From contig CAZWIZ010000004.1 of assembly GCA_964634385.1 (NCBI GenBank), forward strand, positions 23,628 through 87,627: a stretch of DNA of 64,000 bases. The letters are read 5' to 3'. The position numbers and the translations under genes are program-made. This DNA is from JAFGXW01 sp964634385. GTDB taxonomy: Bacteria > Bacillota_I > Bacilli_A > Izemoplasmatales > Izemoplasmataceae. Below are positions 42,776 to 51,311 of the stretch, piece by piece. Positions within the stretch are counted from its first letter, which is position 1. The number at the start of each line of letters is the position of its first letter. The notes beneath the pieces are model-generated. The model did not search any database. It worked only from the letters and a program-made list of their open reading frames with translations, and was not told the origin of the DNA.

Positions 42776-43878
42776 AAGAAATAAAATTATTTTTAGGTCC
42801 TCAACATCCAGGTATGCATGGGAATGCTTCTGTTCATATGTATATTGATGGAGATATTATTAAAAAAGCATATATGTTACCAGGAATGCTCCATCGTGGT
42901 TTTGAAAAAGGGATGGAAAGACATTCATGGGTTAATAATATTGGATTAATTCCTCGTGTTTGTGTTGTTGAACCAGATATAAATGAATTTGTTTTTGCTC
43001 AAGCCGCAGAAATGATGGCTGGAATTGAAGTCCCAGAACGTGGACAATATATTAGAATGATAATTCTTGAAATGGCAAGAATTATTACACATATTATGGC
43101 TTATGGCGGTAGTGGTGGACCAACTGGTAACTATACAGTAATGTATCATGCACAAGAAGATAGAAACCGTATGCTATATATATTTGAAAAAATTACAGGA
43201 CATCGTGTTTATCATATGTATATAGTACCTGGTGGTGTTCGTAAAGATTTACCAGCTGGTGTTGAAGATGATCTTAATGAATTTATGGATGACTTTGAAA
43301 AAAGATATGATGATTACCGCGCTTTAGTTCTTGAGAATCCTTCTGTTTTAAAACGTATTACAAAAACTATTCCACTTCCTGCAGAAGTTGTGTGGGAACT
43401 TGGAGTTACCGGAATTGGTATGAGAAGCGCTGTTAATAAACCTTATGATTTACGTAAAGTGAAACCATATTTAAAATATGATAAAGTAGAATTTGATGTT
43501 CCAGTTATGGATTATTCAGATGCTAAGGCACGAATTGAATGTAAATTAATAGAAATTTCTCAATCAATAAGAATTATTCGTCAATGTTTTGCTCAAATGA
43601 AACCTGGACCTGTTCGTGTACCACTTGATCATGGTCAAGCTATGAGATGGAGAGTACCAAAAGGTCAAGTTTATTCAAGCTGTGAATCAGCTCGTGGTGA
43701 ATTTGGGTATTATGTAGTAAGTAACGGTGGAACAAATCCTTATCGTGTTGGTGTTAGAGGTGCCAGCTATCCTCAAGGATTATTAGGAATAGAAAAATAT
43801 TTACCAGGAACACGACTTGATGATGCCGCATTATGGGTTGATACAATGGGTGTATGTGCTCCTGAGATTGATCGATAG
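42772..43878 (+). CDS. mbxL: MbxL-like large subunit (NuoD/[NiFe]-hydrogenase-type fold, NiFe ligands altered)
   Basis: A 368-residue protein related to NuoD and to group 4 [NiFe]-hydrogenase large subunits. It starts LFLGPQHPGMHG, the NuoD-like N-terminus. At the two places where a hydrogenase has CxxC ligands for NiFe, this protein has RVCVVE (Cys64, Glu67) and GVCAPEIDR at the very C-terminus (Cys362, Glu365). So each motif keeps its first Cys and has Glu for the second, and an intact NiFe centre is not expected. There is no C-terminal extension for protease processing. No hydrogenase maturation genes are nearby. It overlaps mbxK by 4 bases. Electron acceptance from ferredoxin or transfer to NAD(P)+ is the inferred role. 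Confidence 0.88.
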   Translation: MKEIKLFLGPQHPGMHGNASVHMYIDGDIIKKAYMLPGMLHRGFEKGMERHSWVNNIGLIPRVCVVEPDINEFVFAQAAEMMAGIEVPERGQYIRMIILEMARIITHIMAYGGSGGPTGNYTVMYHAQEDRNRMLYIFEKITGHRVYHMYIVPGGVRKDLPAGVEDDLNEFMDDFEKRYDDYRALVLENPSVLKRITKTIPLPAEVVWELGVTGIGMRSAVNKPYDLRKVKPYLKYDKVEFDVPVMDYSDAKARIECKLIEISQSIRIIRQCFAQMKPGPVRVPLDHGQAMRWRVPKGQVYSSCESARGEFGYYVVSNGGTNPYRVGVRGASYPQGLLGIEKYLPGTRLDDAALWVDTMGVCAPEIDR

Positions 43879-43889
43879 GAGTGAGTAAA

Positions 43890-45869
43890 ATGAAAAAACA
43901 TTATAGTATATTCACGCCGTGGCGTCATTTTAAATATTTATTTAAAAAACCTCTTTCAAAGGAATTTAAAAATATATTTACTAAACATAATGCTAAATAT
44001 TTAAACGATAATAAAATAATTAAATCAAAACAATATTTAAAATCATCTCCTCGTACTGGAGCCGATAATTTACGCGGATTCCATACGAATGATTGGTCTA
44101 AATGTATTGGTTGCGGTACATGTGCTGATATTTGTCCAACTGAAGCAATTGTTATGACAGAACGTCTAGAATTACCTCTTGAAGATGGACATCATCAATT
44201 ACGCCCTGTTATTGATTATGGACGTTGCTGTTTTTGTGCTCTTTGTGTTGATACATGTACAACTGAATCACTTAAAATGAGTAAAGAGTATGTTTATATT
44301 AATAGTGATGCAGATGCCTTTTTACAAATGCCTCGTGAGACTTGGGAAGGTGAAGAAGTAGAAACTGGATGGGTAAAAGATGAAGTAAGTGAATTACTTG
44401 ATTTAGAACGTGTTCAAATGGACCTTGAGGAAACTAATGAAAGAAAATCTTCTTTTATTGAAATCGTTAGAGGATATAGTAAAGATTTCGCTAAACAAGA
44501 AGCTGCTCGTTGTGTTGCCTGCGGTGTTTGTACATCAACATGTCCAGTTCATATGAATATTCCTGAATATATTAAAGCTATTTGGGAAGACGATATCGAA
44601 GGTGGATTACGTCAAATTTATGAAACAAATCCATTACCTGGAGTTTGTGGTAGAGTTTGTACGCATAACTGTGAAACATCATGCGCTATTGCTGTTCGTG
44701 GTGAAGCAATCGCAATTCGTTGGTTAAAACGTTATATTATTGATTCTGCTCCAGACGATATTTATGAAAAAGTATTAATGGAACCTGTTAGTGAGGTAAT
44801 TGATGCTAGTGTAGCAATAATTGGATCAGGTCCTGCTGGACTTGGTGCTGCATATTACTTAAGAGTTATGGGTTATAAAGTAGATGTTTATGAAGAAAAA
44901 CCATTAACTGGTGGAGTTATGAGATATGGTATACCAGCATATCGCTTACCTGATAGCGCTATTGATAAAGATATTAATTTTATTGAATCTATTGGAGTTA
45001 ATATGATTACTAATACACGAGTAGGTAAAGATATTACAGTAGAACAACTAGAAAAAGATTATGATGCTGTATTCCTTGGAACAGGATTCTTCAAAGCAAG
45101 AGCTCTTAATATTCCTGGAGCTGATCATAAAGATGCGATTGGTGCAATGGATTTCTTACCTCAAGTTAGAGATTACGAAAGAGGAATATTAAAATTAGAA
45201 GATTTAGATGTAGCTAGATCAGTTGTTGTTATTGGTGGTGGAGATGTAGCATTTGATGTTGCAAGAAGTGCTACAAGAATTCAAATATTAAAATATGGTG
45301 AAAGTCATGTAAAACTTACATCACTTGAAGATCAAGATGTACTTCCATGCTCTGAAGATGAATTAATTGAAGGAGCAGAAGAAGGAATCGAATTCTTCTG
45401 TGGAAATGGACCTCAAGAAGTTATGGTTAAAAAAGGTAAGGTTACTGGATTAAGATTATGGAAATGTTTATGTATTTTTGATAAAGAAGGAAGATTTAAT
45501 CCTGAATTTGATAAAGAATGTGAACAAATTATTGAGGGAGAACAAGTTTATATCGCAATTGGACAATCTCCTGATTACAGTTATTTACCTGAATCAATTT
45601 CTGAAAAGCTTTCTTTTGCTAGAGGAAAAATTAAAGCCTCTACACTAGGACAAGTTGAAGGAATACCATGGTTGTTTGTTGGTGGAGATATTTTACGTGG
45701 ACCAGATTTAATTACCGGTATTTCAGATGGACATCGTGCTGCGCAAGGCATTGATGACTATTTATATAAAAAAGCTAAGAAAAAAAATGCATCAAAAACT
45801 GTTAAAGCAATGCGTAATGCAGCAAAGGATAATACACCAGCTTTAACTTTAAAACAATTACGTAAATAA
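43890..45869 (+). CDS. fusion of NuoI-like 2[4Fe-4S] subunit (MbxN) with NfnB/GltD-like NADPH oxidoreductase
   Basis: A 659-residue protein with three parts. (1) Residues ~60-130: a NuoI/MbhN-like ferredoxin domain with two clusters, C72xxC75xxC78xxxC82 and C113xxC116xxC119xxxC123. (2) Residues ~200-270: a GltD-type Fe-S region, C208, C211, C214, C218, then C253, C257, C261, C265. (3) From ~305: an FAD site (AIIGSGPAGLGAA) and an NADP-type site (VVIGGGDVAFDVARSA), ending with GGDILRGPDLITGISDGHRAAQGI as in glutamate synthase small subunits and NfnB. The ATG at 43890 follows AGGAG; the GTG at 43881 is within that site. It links the membrane complex directly to NAD(P)H. Confidence 0.9.
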   Translation: MKKHYSIFTPWRHFKYLFKKPLSKEFKNIFTKHNAKYLNDNKIIKSKQYLKSSPRTGADNLRGFHTNDWSKCIGCGTCADICPTEAIVMTERLELPLEDGHHQLRPVIDYGRCCFCALCVDTCTTESLKMSKEYVYINSDADAFLQMPRETWEGEEVETGWVKDEVSELLDLERVQMDLEETNERKSSFIEIVRGYSKDFAKQEAARCVACGVCTSTCPVHMNIPEYIKAIWEDDIEGGLRQIYETNPLPGVCGRVCTHNCETSCAIAVRGEAIAIRWLKRYIIDSAPDDIYEKVLMEPVSEVIDASVAIIGSGPAGLGAAYYLRVMGYKVDVYEEKPLTGGVMRYGIPAYRLPDSAIDKDINFIESIGVNMITNTRVGKDITVEQLEKDYDAVFLGTGFFKARALNIPGADHKDAIGAMDFLPQVRDYERGILKLEDLDVARSVVVIGGGDVAFDVARSATRIQILKYGESHVKLTSLEDQDVLPCSEDELIEGAEEGIEFFCGNGPQEVMVKKGKVTGLRLWKCLCIFDKEGRFNPEFDKECEQIIEGEQVYIAIGQSPDYSYLPESISEKLSFARGKIKASTLGQVEGIPWLFVGGDILRGPDLITGISDGHRAAQGIDDYLYKKAKKKNASKTVKAMRNAAKDNTPALTLKQLRK

Positions 45870-45877
45870 TACTAAAT

Positions 45878-45915
45878 TAAAAGCTTAATTCTAATTTGAA
45901 TTAAGCTTTTTTTTT
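45878..45915 (+). terminator. terminator of the Mbx-like operon
   Basis: AAAGCTTAATTC-TAATTT-GAATTAAGCTTT followed by a T run, just after the last subunit gene. Confidence 0.9.
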
Positions 45916-45945
45916 ACTAATCGTCAGTTTTTTACAATTATATTT

Positions 45946-46982
45946 TTAATTAGTATGATTATATGGATTACCAGGATTACCAGGATTATATGGATTACCA
46001 GGATCATATGGATTGTCAGGATCATATGGATTGTCAGGATCATATGGATTACCAGGATCATATGGATTNNNNNNNNNNNNNNNNNNNNNNNNNNNNNNNN
46101 NNNNNNNNNNNNNNNNNNNNNNNNNNNNNNNNNNNNNNNNNNNNNNNNNNNNNNNNNNNNNNNNNNNNCAGGATCATATGGATTACCATTATCATCTGAA
46201 TCATTATTAGAATTGTTCTCATCTGTCAGATTTAGCAACTCACATTGAATACGATATAATTGTCTAATTGAAAAACTTTTTAGTTCTTCTAAAGAACGAG
46301 TGCTATCTAATGCGATTATTTTTCTTATCAATAATAATTTAGCAACACTTATATTATTATTTTTTGCAGTTTGGACAAGTTGATCAATTTGTTCATTAGT
46401 AATATTTGAATGTCTTTCTTTTATGACTCTAACGACTGGGCCGTACTTGTTTACTTCATTAGATATCTTTTCTTCAAGTTTAACTTCTAGTCGTCCTCTG
46501 ACTTCTTCATTTTTGGATTCAACACTAATTAGGATGATATTTTCTTCATCACTCTCAACTATAAAACCGCGTTCATATGCAGAGCGAATAATTATTTCAA
46601 TTGTTCTATCTAGTGTTAATCCTCTAAATTCTATATCTTTATTCACTATTTCTTCGCCATCAGTATTTATAGCAGTAACATTAATAACCATATCATCTTC
46701 ATCTAATGTTATTTGGATTGATGGATTAATATCAACAGTAATTGTTGAAGCAACAACTGGAGTACTGGCTTGAGATGAAAATGCTAATACAACTAAAACA
46801 ACAAGAATAAAAATTGTAGCTAAAGAATATGAAAATCTTTTTAATGATAGGTAATCAAATAAAGATTTTTTTGTTTTTTCAGGAATACGGAAATCATGGG
46901 ATTTTTTAATTGCATTTAAAGTGTCAGGTGTACGTTCATTAAGTGATTCAACAATTCTTGATTCAATATTTTGTTTTTTCAT
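45946..46982 (-). CDS. RsgI-like membrane anti-sigma factor with NPYDP-repeat tail (contains a scaffold gap)
   Basis: The N-terminal ~50 residues are cytoplasmic and presumably bind the sigma factor. One membrane helix follows (51-69), then an extracytoplasmic RsgI middle domain (TITVDINPSIQITLDED, then GLTLDRTIEIIIRSAYERGFI). After an Asn/Asp-rich linker the C-terminus consists of six-residue NPYDPG or NPYDPD repeats, interrupted by the N run. In frame, the last repeats read to a TAA at 45946-45948. The gap length (100 N) breaks the frame artificially. The ATG at 46982 lies 16 bases after the sigma stop, with AAGGTGG before it. Repeat tails of this kind may sense or bind the cell envelope. 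Confidence 0.82.
45967..46190 (-). repeat. tandem 18-bp repeat encoding NPYDP(G/D)
   Basis: Units of 18 bases encode Asn-Pro-Tyr-Asp-Pro-Gly/Asp. At least five occur on the left of the N run and one or more on the right. The units next to the stop degenerate to NPYNPGNPGNPYN. Such short repeats explain why the assembly broke here. Confidence 0.85.
46069..46168. other. scaffold gap (100 N) inside the repeat
   Basis: For the reading frame to stay open the true missing length must be 2 more than a multiple of 3 (2 + 18k bases if whole repeat units are missing). The placeholder of 100 does not fit this, so the number of repeats is unknown. Confidence 0.9.
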
Positions 46983-46998
46983 CTTAGCCACCTTCTTT

Positions 46999-47514
46999 CT
47001 AAACTTCATCTTGAAGTTTTTTAATTGCTTTATTATATATCCAAGTAACAGTTCCAATTGGCTTATTTAATAATTTACCTATTTCGCGGTGTTTAAGATT
47101 ACCAATAACGTGAAGTAATACAATTTCTTTTTCTGTATCTGATAAAACTTTAAATATTTGATTAATTAATATTTCATTCTCAACAGTACTGGCAGAACTT
47201 CCTAACAGGTATTCATTTTCACTTAAATCAATCAGCATTTCTCGTTTGCGACGATTAAATTCGTTAATTGCGAGATTTTTAGCGATAGTAATAAGCCAAG
47301 ATTTAAAATGAGCTTTTCGTTTATAAGTGTGAATTTTGCTCAATGCTTTTAAGTAAGTATCTTGCATAATATCTTCAGATAATTGATAATCTTTTAAAAT
47401 CATAAATATTGTATAGAAAACGATATTTTTAGTTTGATAATAAATACTATCAAATGCTTCAATATTTCCATTTTGCAGTTCTTTTATTAATACATTAATA
47501 TCATTATTGGCCAT
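46999..47514 (-). CDS. ECF-type RNA polymerase sigma factor
   Basis: A 171-residue sigma-70 family protein with only regions 2 and 4. Region 2 has DIMQDTYLKALSKIHTYKRKAHFKSWLITIAKNLAINEFNRRKRE. Region 4 has LSDTEKEIVLLHVIGNLKHREIGKLLNKPIGTVTWIYNKAIKKL. The ATG is preceded by GAGGTGAT. The gene just downstream encodes its likely membrane anti-sigma factor. A sigma-A-type promoter (TTTACT-17-TAAAAT on the minus strand, about 47565-47536) lies between it and the hairpin that follows the lipoprotein gene. Confidence 0.9.
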   Translation of the reverse strand: MANNDINVLIKELQNGNIEAFDSIYYQTKNIVFYTIFMILKDYQLSEDIMQDTYLKALSKIHTYKRKAHFKSWLITIAKNLAINEFNRRKREMLIDLSENEYLLGSSASTVENEILINQIFKVLSDTEKEIVLLHVIGNLKHREIGKLLNKPIGTVTWIYNKAIKKLQDEV

Positions 47515-47571
47515 CTTAAATCACCTCGCTTTTAAAGATATTTTAACATGACAAATTATGATAGTAAAGAT

Positions 47572-47621
47572 AAAATAGTTGTTGAGTAGGTAATATACCT
47601 ACTCAACGTAATAACTATTTT
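47572..47621. terminator. long palindromic hairpin between the lipoprotein and sigma genes
   Basis: A perfect 12-bp stem with a 3-base loop (GTTGAGTAGGTA-ATA-TACCTACTCAAC, 47581-47607) is enclosed by outer 9-base arms AAAATAGTT/AACTATTTT with a 5-base bulge. It follows the lipoprotein stop on the minus strand and probably terminates it. The T run is weak, so a regulatory role is possible. Confidence 0.65.
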
Positions 47622-47639
47622 GTAATTATACTATACTCA

Positions 47640-48527
47640 TTAACTTGATGAATCACTATCATTTTTATCAGATGATCCATTACGTTTTTCTTCCACTCTT
47701 TCTTGCCATTTATTGATTCTTTCTTGCCATTTATTTCTTGTTTCTGTTCTTTGAGCATCGTTAATTGCATTAACGCGATTTTCGATTTGTTCATCAGTTA
47801 AAGATGGGTTTGAAGATACGTGGTCAATAAATCTTTGTTTAAATTGCTTGAATAATTCTTCCTTTTTTTCTTCTCTTAAAGCAAATTCTTCTTCGCTCAT
47901 TTGAGATATTTTATCTTGATGATATTCTCTTATTATTTTCATTAAGTCTCTTACTGGCATTGCAATTCCATCTTCAAGTAATAAATCTTCATCAATTGTT
48001 TGAGCAAGTAATACTAATTTTAATTTACCAGGTGATACTCCTAATTCATCAGCCTGAGCAATTAAATCTGTTTGTGTGAAGTCTTCTGTTAAAACTTCTC
48101 CATTAATATAATTCATTGCCATAAAATGTATAACACGATTTCTTATTCTTTCTTTAAGTTTTGTGGTAAGTTGTTTTTCAGGTTCTGTTTCATCGTCACC
48201 AATTACCGTTATTAAAACTGCATTGTCATCACTAGTAACATCAATATACCCACCTTCGGTAGCTAATTCAATAAACAATGCAGCAGCATCTTCGATATTC
48301 ATACCAACAAAATCAGTATCTACACAAATTATTTCAGCATCTTCATTTAACAAGTTGAATGAAATAACAATATCATTTTCATCAACAATAAATTCAATTG
48401 ATGGATTAATATCAATAGATACATAAGTGCCTGCCGCTTCAACTTCAACTGGGGGTGCTTCTGTACATGCTGCGATACCAAATAATAATGTTATACCTAG
48501 TACTACCATTCCTAATTTTTTAAACAT
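47640..48527 (-). CDS. lipoprotein with RsgI-type extracytoplasmic domain
   Basis: A 295-residue predicted lipoprotein. The signal peptide ends in a lipobox (GIAAC) with Cys21. Residues ~33-145 repeat the domain of the anti-sigma factor downstream (YVSIDINPSIEFIVDEND, then MNIEDAAALFIELATEGGYI). A second shared segment is DLIAQADELGVSPGKLKLVLLAQTI. The last ~90 residues are highly charged and helical (Lys/Glu/Gln-rich, with two KWQER units), ending in a Ser/Asp-rich tail. AGGAGG precedes the start. It has no sigma-binding or membrane-spanning part, so it may be a ligand, decoy or co-sensor for the sigma/anti-sigma pair. That role is inference. Confidence 0.78.
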   Translation of the reverse strand: MFKKLGMVVLGITLLFGIAACTEAPPVEVEAAGTYVSIDINPSIEFIVDENDIVISFNLLNEDAEIICVDTDFVGMNIEDAAALFIELATEGGYIDVTSDDNAVLITVIGDDETEPEKQLTTKLKERIRNRVIHFMAMNYINGEVLTEDFTQTDLIAQADELGVSPGKLKLVLLAQTIDEDLLLEDGIAMPVRDLMKIIREYHQDKISQMSEEEFALREEKKEELFKQFKQRFIDHVSSNPSLTDEQIENRVNAINDAQRTETRNKWQERINKWQERVEEKRNGSSDKNDSDSSS

Positions 48528-48671
48528 AATAATTCCTCCTTTTTATTTCTCTTCACTATATAAACAAATGAAATCTTGTTTTTGTTGGTAATATTTTTAT
48601 TTTTTTAGAATGTAATATAAAAAATAGGCAGTAAGTGTTATTATATAATAGATATACGAGGAGTGATATAA

Positions 48672-50000
48672 ATGAAAGTAATAGCTATTGGTGGTGATGC
48701 TTTATCAATGAGTGCTGTTAGCAAACTTAGACGATTAGATAAGGATGTTGAAATTATCGTTTATGAACAAGGAATTGTTTTGAGCTATGGTGCTTGTGGA
48801 ATGCCTTACTATATTAGTGATGAAATTAAAGATGCTAAAAAACTTATCGCAAGAACAAAAGAACAATTCGCAAAAATGGATATTATAGTTCACACACTAC
48901 ATAAAGTAATTAATGTTATTGATGGAAAAAACGAAATTGAAGTTTTAAATATTAAAACAAATAATACATTTTTAGTTAAATATGATTATTTAATAATTGG
49001 TACTGGAGCAAGCGCTATTATTCCCCCATGGAAAAATGTTAATTTAGAAAATGTATTTAAACTTAGTGTTTATGAAGATAGTATTATAATAAAGGATAAA
49101 ATTAATAGTGAGAAAATTAACAATGTTGTAGTTATAGGTGGAGGATTTATTGGTATTGAAATGGTTGAAGCTTTTCTTACTAGAGGATTAAAAGTAACGC
49201 TTATTGAACTTGATAAACAAATATTAAGTGTCTTAGATCCAAACATGACTATTTCTCTTGAAGAACATTTAAGAAGTAAAGGTGTTTCTTTACAACTAAA
49301 CGAAGAAGTAGTTGGTTTTGAAGGTGAAAATAAAGTTAATAAAGTAATAACTAATAAAGGATCATATGATGCAGATTTAGTTTTAATAAGTGTAGGAGTT
49401 AACCCTAATACATCATTTTTAAAGAATAGTAATATTATTTTAGAAAAAGGAGCAATAGTTGTCAATCGAAAAATGCAAACGAGTATAAATAATATTTATG
49501 CTGGCGGAGATTGTAGTATGATATATAATTTAGTAGTTAAAGAAAATAGATATTTGCCAATGGGAAATAATGCCAATAAACAAGGAAGAGTTATTGCTGA
49601 AAACATAAGTGGACGAGATTTTGAATTTAGTGGCGTTTTAGGAACTATTGTTATAAAAGTTATTGATATGGAAGCTGCTAAAACAGGTATTATTGAAAAA
49701 GAAGCTATTAAACTTGGACTTGATTTCAATACTGTAACTATTACTGGTAAAAACCATGCAGGATATTATCCTAATGCACAACCAATAACTGTGAAAGTAA
49801 TTTATAATCAAAAGACAAAAGTTATTTTAGGAGCTGAATTAGTTGGCTATAAGGATACTGCTTTAAGGATAAATGTTTTCGCAGTAGCTATTCAAAAAGA
49901 AATGACAACGAAAGAATTAGGATTTTTAGATTTAGCTTATGCTCCACCTTTTGCTGGAGTTTGGGATGTAATTGCTGTTGCATTAAATAAAGTTAAATAG
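48672..50000 (+). CDS. CoA-disulfide reductase / NADH oxidase family flavoenzyme
   Basis: A 442-residue single-Cys pyridine-nucleotide-disulfide oxidoreductase. The active-site Cys42 lies in SYGACGMPYYI, which matches the CoADR/Nox/Npx family rather than dithiol reductases. NAD(P)-binding VVVIGGGFIGIEMVEAF and FAD-binding NIYAGGDCSMI follow, then PMGNNANKQGRVIAENI and the C-terminal LDLAYAPPFAGVWD. It may reduce CoA disulfide, O2 or peroxide; sequence alone does not decide. The start is supported by ACGAGGAGTGAT. Confidence 0.85.
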   Translation: MKVIAIGGDALSMSAVSKLRRLDKDVEIIVYEQGIVLSYGACGMPYYISDEIKDAKKLIARTKEQFAKMDIIVHTLHKVINVIDGKNEIEVLNIKTNNTFLVKYDYLIIGTGASAIIPPWKNVNLENVFKLSVYEDSIIIKDKINSEKINNVVVIGGGFIGIEMVEAFLTRGLKVTLIELDKQILSVLDPNMTISLEEHLRSKGVSLQLNEEVVGFEGENKVNKVITNKGSYDADLVLISVGVNPNTSFLKNSNIILEKGAIVVNRKMQTSINNIYAGGDCSMIYNLVVKENRYLPMGNNANKQGRVIAENISGRDFEFSGVLGTIVIKVIDMEAAKTGIIEKEAIKLGLDFNTVTITGKNHAGYYPNAQPITVKVIYNQKTKVILGAELVGYKDTALRINVFAVAIQKEMTTKELGFLDLAYAPPFAGVWDVIAVALNKVK

Positions 50001-50082
50001 TAATTCTTGAACTGCTTATTTGTGTATAAATCTTTATGCATACATGTTATAATAGAGTATAATAATTATTCGAGGTGGTTTA

Positions 50083-50376
50083 ATGAATTATCGATTTAAA
50101 GTTCAAAATAAAGAAATGGATGACTTATTTGAAGCTGTTTTAAAATTAGAAACAATAGAGGAATGCTATCAATTCTTTGATGATTTATGTACAATTAATG
50201 AACTTGAAGCATTTGGCCAAAGGTTAACAGTTGCAAAAATGTTGAATCTAAAACATACTTATCAAGAAATAGAAAAAGCTACAGGTATTAGTGCAGCTAC
50301 AATAAGTAAAATATCAAAATCATATTTTTATGGACCTGGTGGATATAAGATGATTATTGATCGGTTAGATAAATAG
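50083..50376 (+). CDS. yerC: YerC/YecD family TrpR-like DNA-binding protein
   Basis: A 97-residue helix-turn-helix protein of the Trp-repressor superfamily. FFDDLCTINELEAFGQRLTVAKML and YQEIEKATGISAATISKISKS (recognition helix) followed by YGPGGYKMIIDRL match YerC/YecD of Bacilli. GAGGTGG precedes the start. The target is unknown; the next gene follows at about 40 bases. Confidence 0.9.
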   Translation: MNYRFKVQNKEMDDLFEAVLKLETIEECYQFFDDLCTINELEAFGQRLTVAKMLNLKHTYQEIEKATGISAATISKISKSYFYGPGGYKMIIDRLDK

Positions 50377-50416
50377 AATACTTTCTATATACATATTGAA
50401 TGGGGAGAGAAATATT

Positions 50417-51235
50417 ATGAAAATAGTAGTTTTGATGGAAAATAAGGCAATTAATGAAAAATTAAAAAGTGCTCATGGATTAAGTATGTATATTGAACAT
50501 AAGAATCATAAAATATTATTTGATGTTGGACCAAACAATGATTTAATTAAAAATGCTAAAATATTAGGAGTTGATCTAACTAAAGTCGATACAGTTGTAA
50601 TTTCACATGGCCATTATGATCATGGAAGAGGATTAAAAAAATTTATGCAAATAAATTCTTTAGCTACAATTTTCGTATCAGAAGATATTTTTAATAAGCA
50701 TTATAAAAAAATCGGATTGGTTCGTATTCAAATAGGACTAAAAAAACCGCAAAAATTAGATCGATTTGTATTTATAAATACAAATACAAATTTAACAGAT
50801 GATATAAAAATTTATTCAAAAATAAAAAATACTAAAAAAGTCATAGGAGATAGTTCTTTATATGCAAAAATCAATCACGAAATAGTAATCGATGATTTCA
50901 ATCATGAAATATATATGGTAATTAAAAATGAAAAAAATAATGTTCTATTTTCAGGTTGTTCTCATAAAGGAATAGAAAATATTATTAATGAAATAGAAAA
51001 ACAAGACAAACAGTCAATAACTCATGTCTTAGGTGGATTTCATATGTCTCATTATGATCCGCAAGATTTAATTCAAACAACTTATTTAAAAAATTTAGGA
51101 CAAAGATTTTATAATAAAAAAACACAAACTTATTATTCATGTCACTGTACTGGAGATAATGCCTTTGAGGCATTAAAACCACAAATGAAAGAAAAACTTG
51201 AAAGAATTAAAACAGGTAGTATTATAAATTTATAA
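50417..51235 (+). CDS. MBL-fold metallohydrolase
   Basis: A 272-residue metallo-beta-lactamase-fold protein. The metal motif is SHGHYDHGRG (HxHxDH), followed by SGCSHKGIENI and a later GGFHMS. The spacing is typical of the archaeal-type dihydropterin (RFAP) synthase-like branch. The C-terminal YYSCHCTGDNAFEAL supports that branch. The ATG at 50417 follows GGGGAGAG; the TTG at 50396 lies before it. The actual substrate is unknown. Confidence 0.83.
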   Translation: MKIVVLMENKAINEKLKSAHGLSMYIEHKNHKILFDVGPNNDLIKNAKILGVDLTKVDTVVISHGHYDHGRGLKKFMQINSLATIFVSEDIFNKHYKKIGLVRIQIGLKKPQKLDRFVFINTNTNLTDDIKIYSKIKNTKKVIGDSSLYAKINHEIVIDDFNHEIYMVIKNEKNNVLFSGCSHKGIENIINEIEKQDKQSITHVLGGFHMSHYDPQDLIQTTYLKNLGQRFYNKKTQTYYSCHCTGDNAFEALKPQMKEKLERIKTGSIINL

Positions 51236-51311
51236 AAAAGTGGAAAATCTTTCACTTTTTTATAAAAATCATTTGTTTTTATCAATTTTATTGTATAATA
51301 ATATAAGTGAT

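Noticed and set aside
35125..45869. Energy-converting [NiFe] hydrogenase (Mbh/Ech)
   Set aside because: Both NiFe ligand motifs are CxxE, no maturation genes or C-terminal processing tail are present, and two antiporter-like subunits plus an NADPH module fit Mbx-type complexes better.
46069..46168. CRISPR array or intergenic satellite at the repeat gap
   Set aside because: The repeats are 18 bases, contiguous with no spacers, in frame, and encode a regular hexapeptide.
45955..46248. Plus-strand frames across the NPYDP repeat region
   Set aside because: They are antisense shadows of the repeat tail and pass through the N run; the minus-strand protein explains the region.
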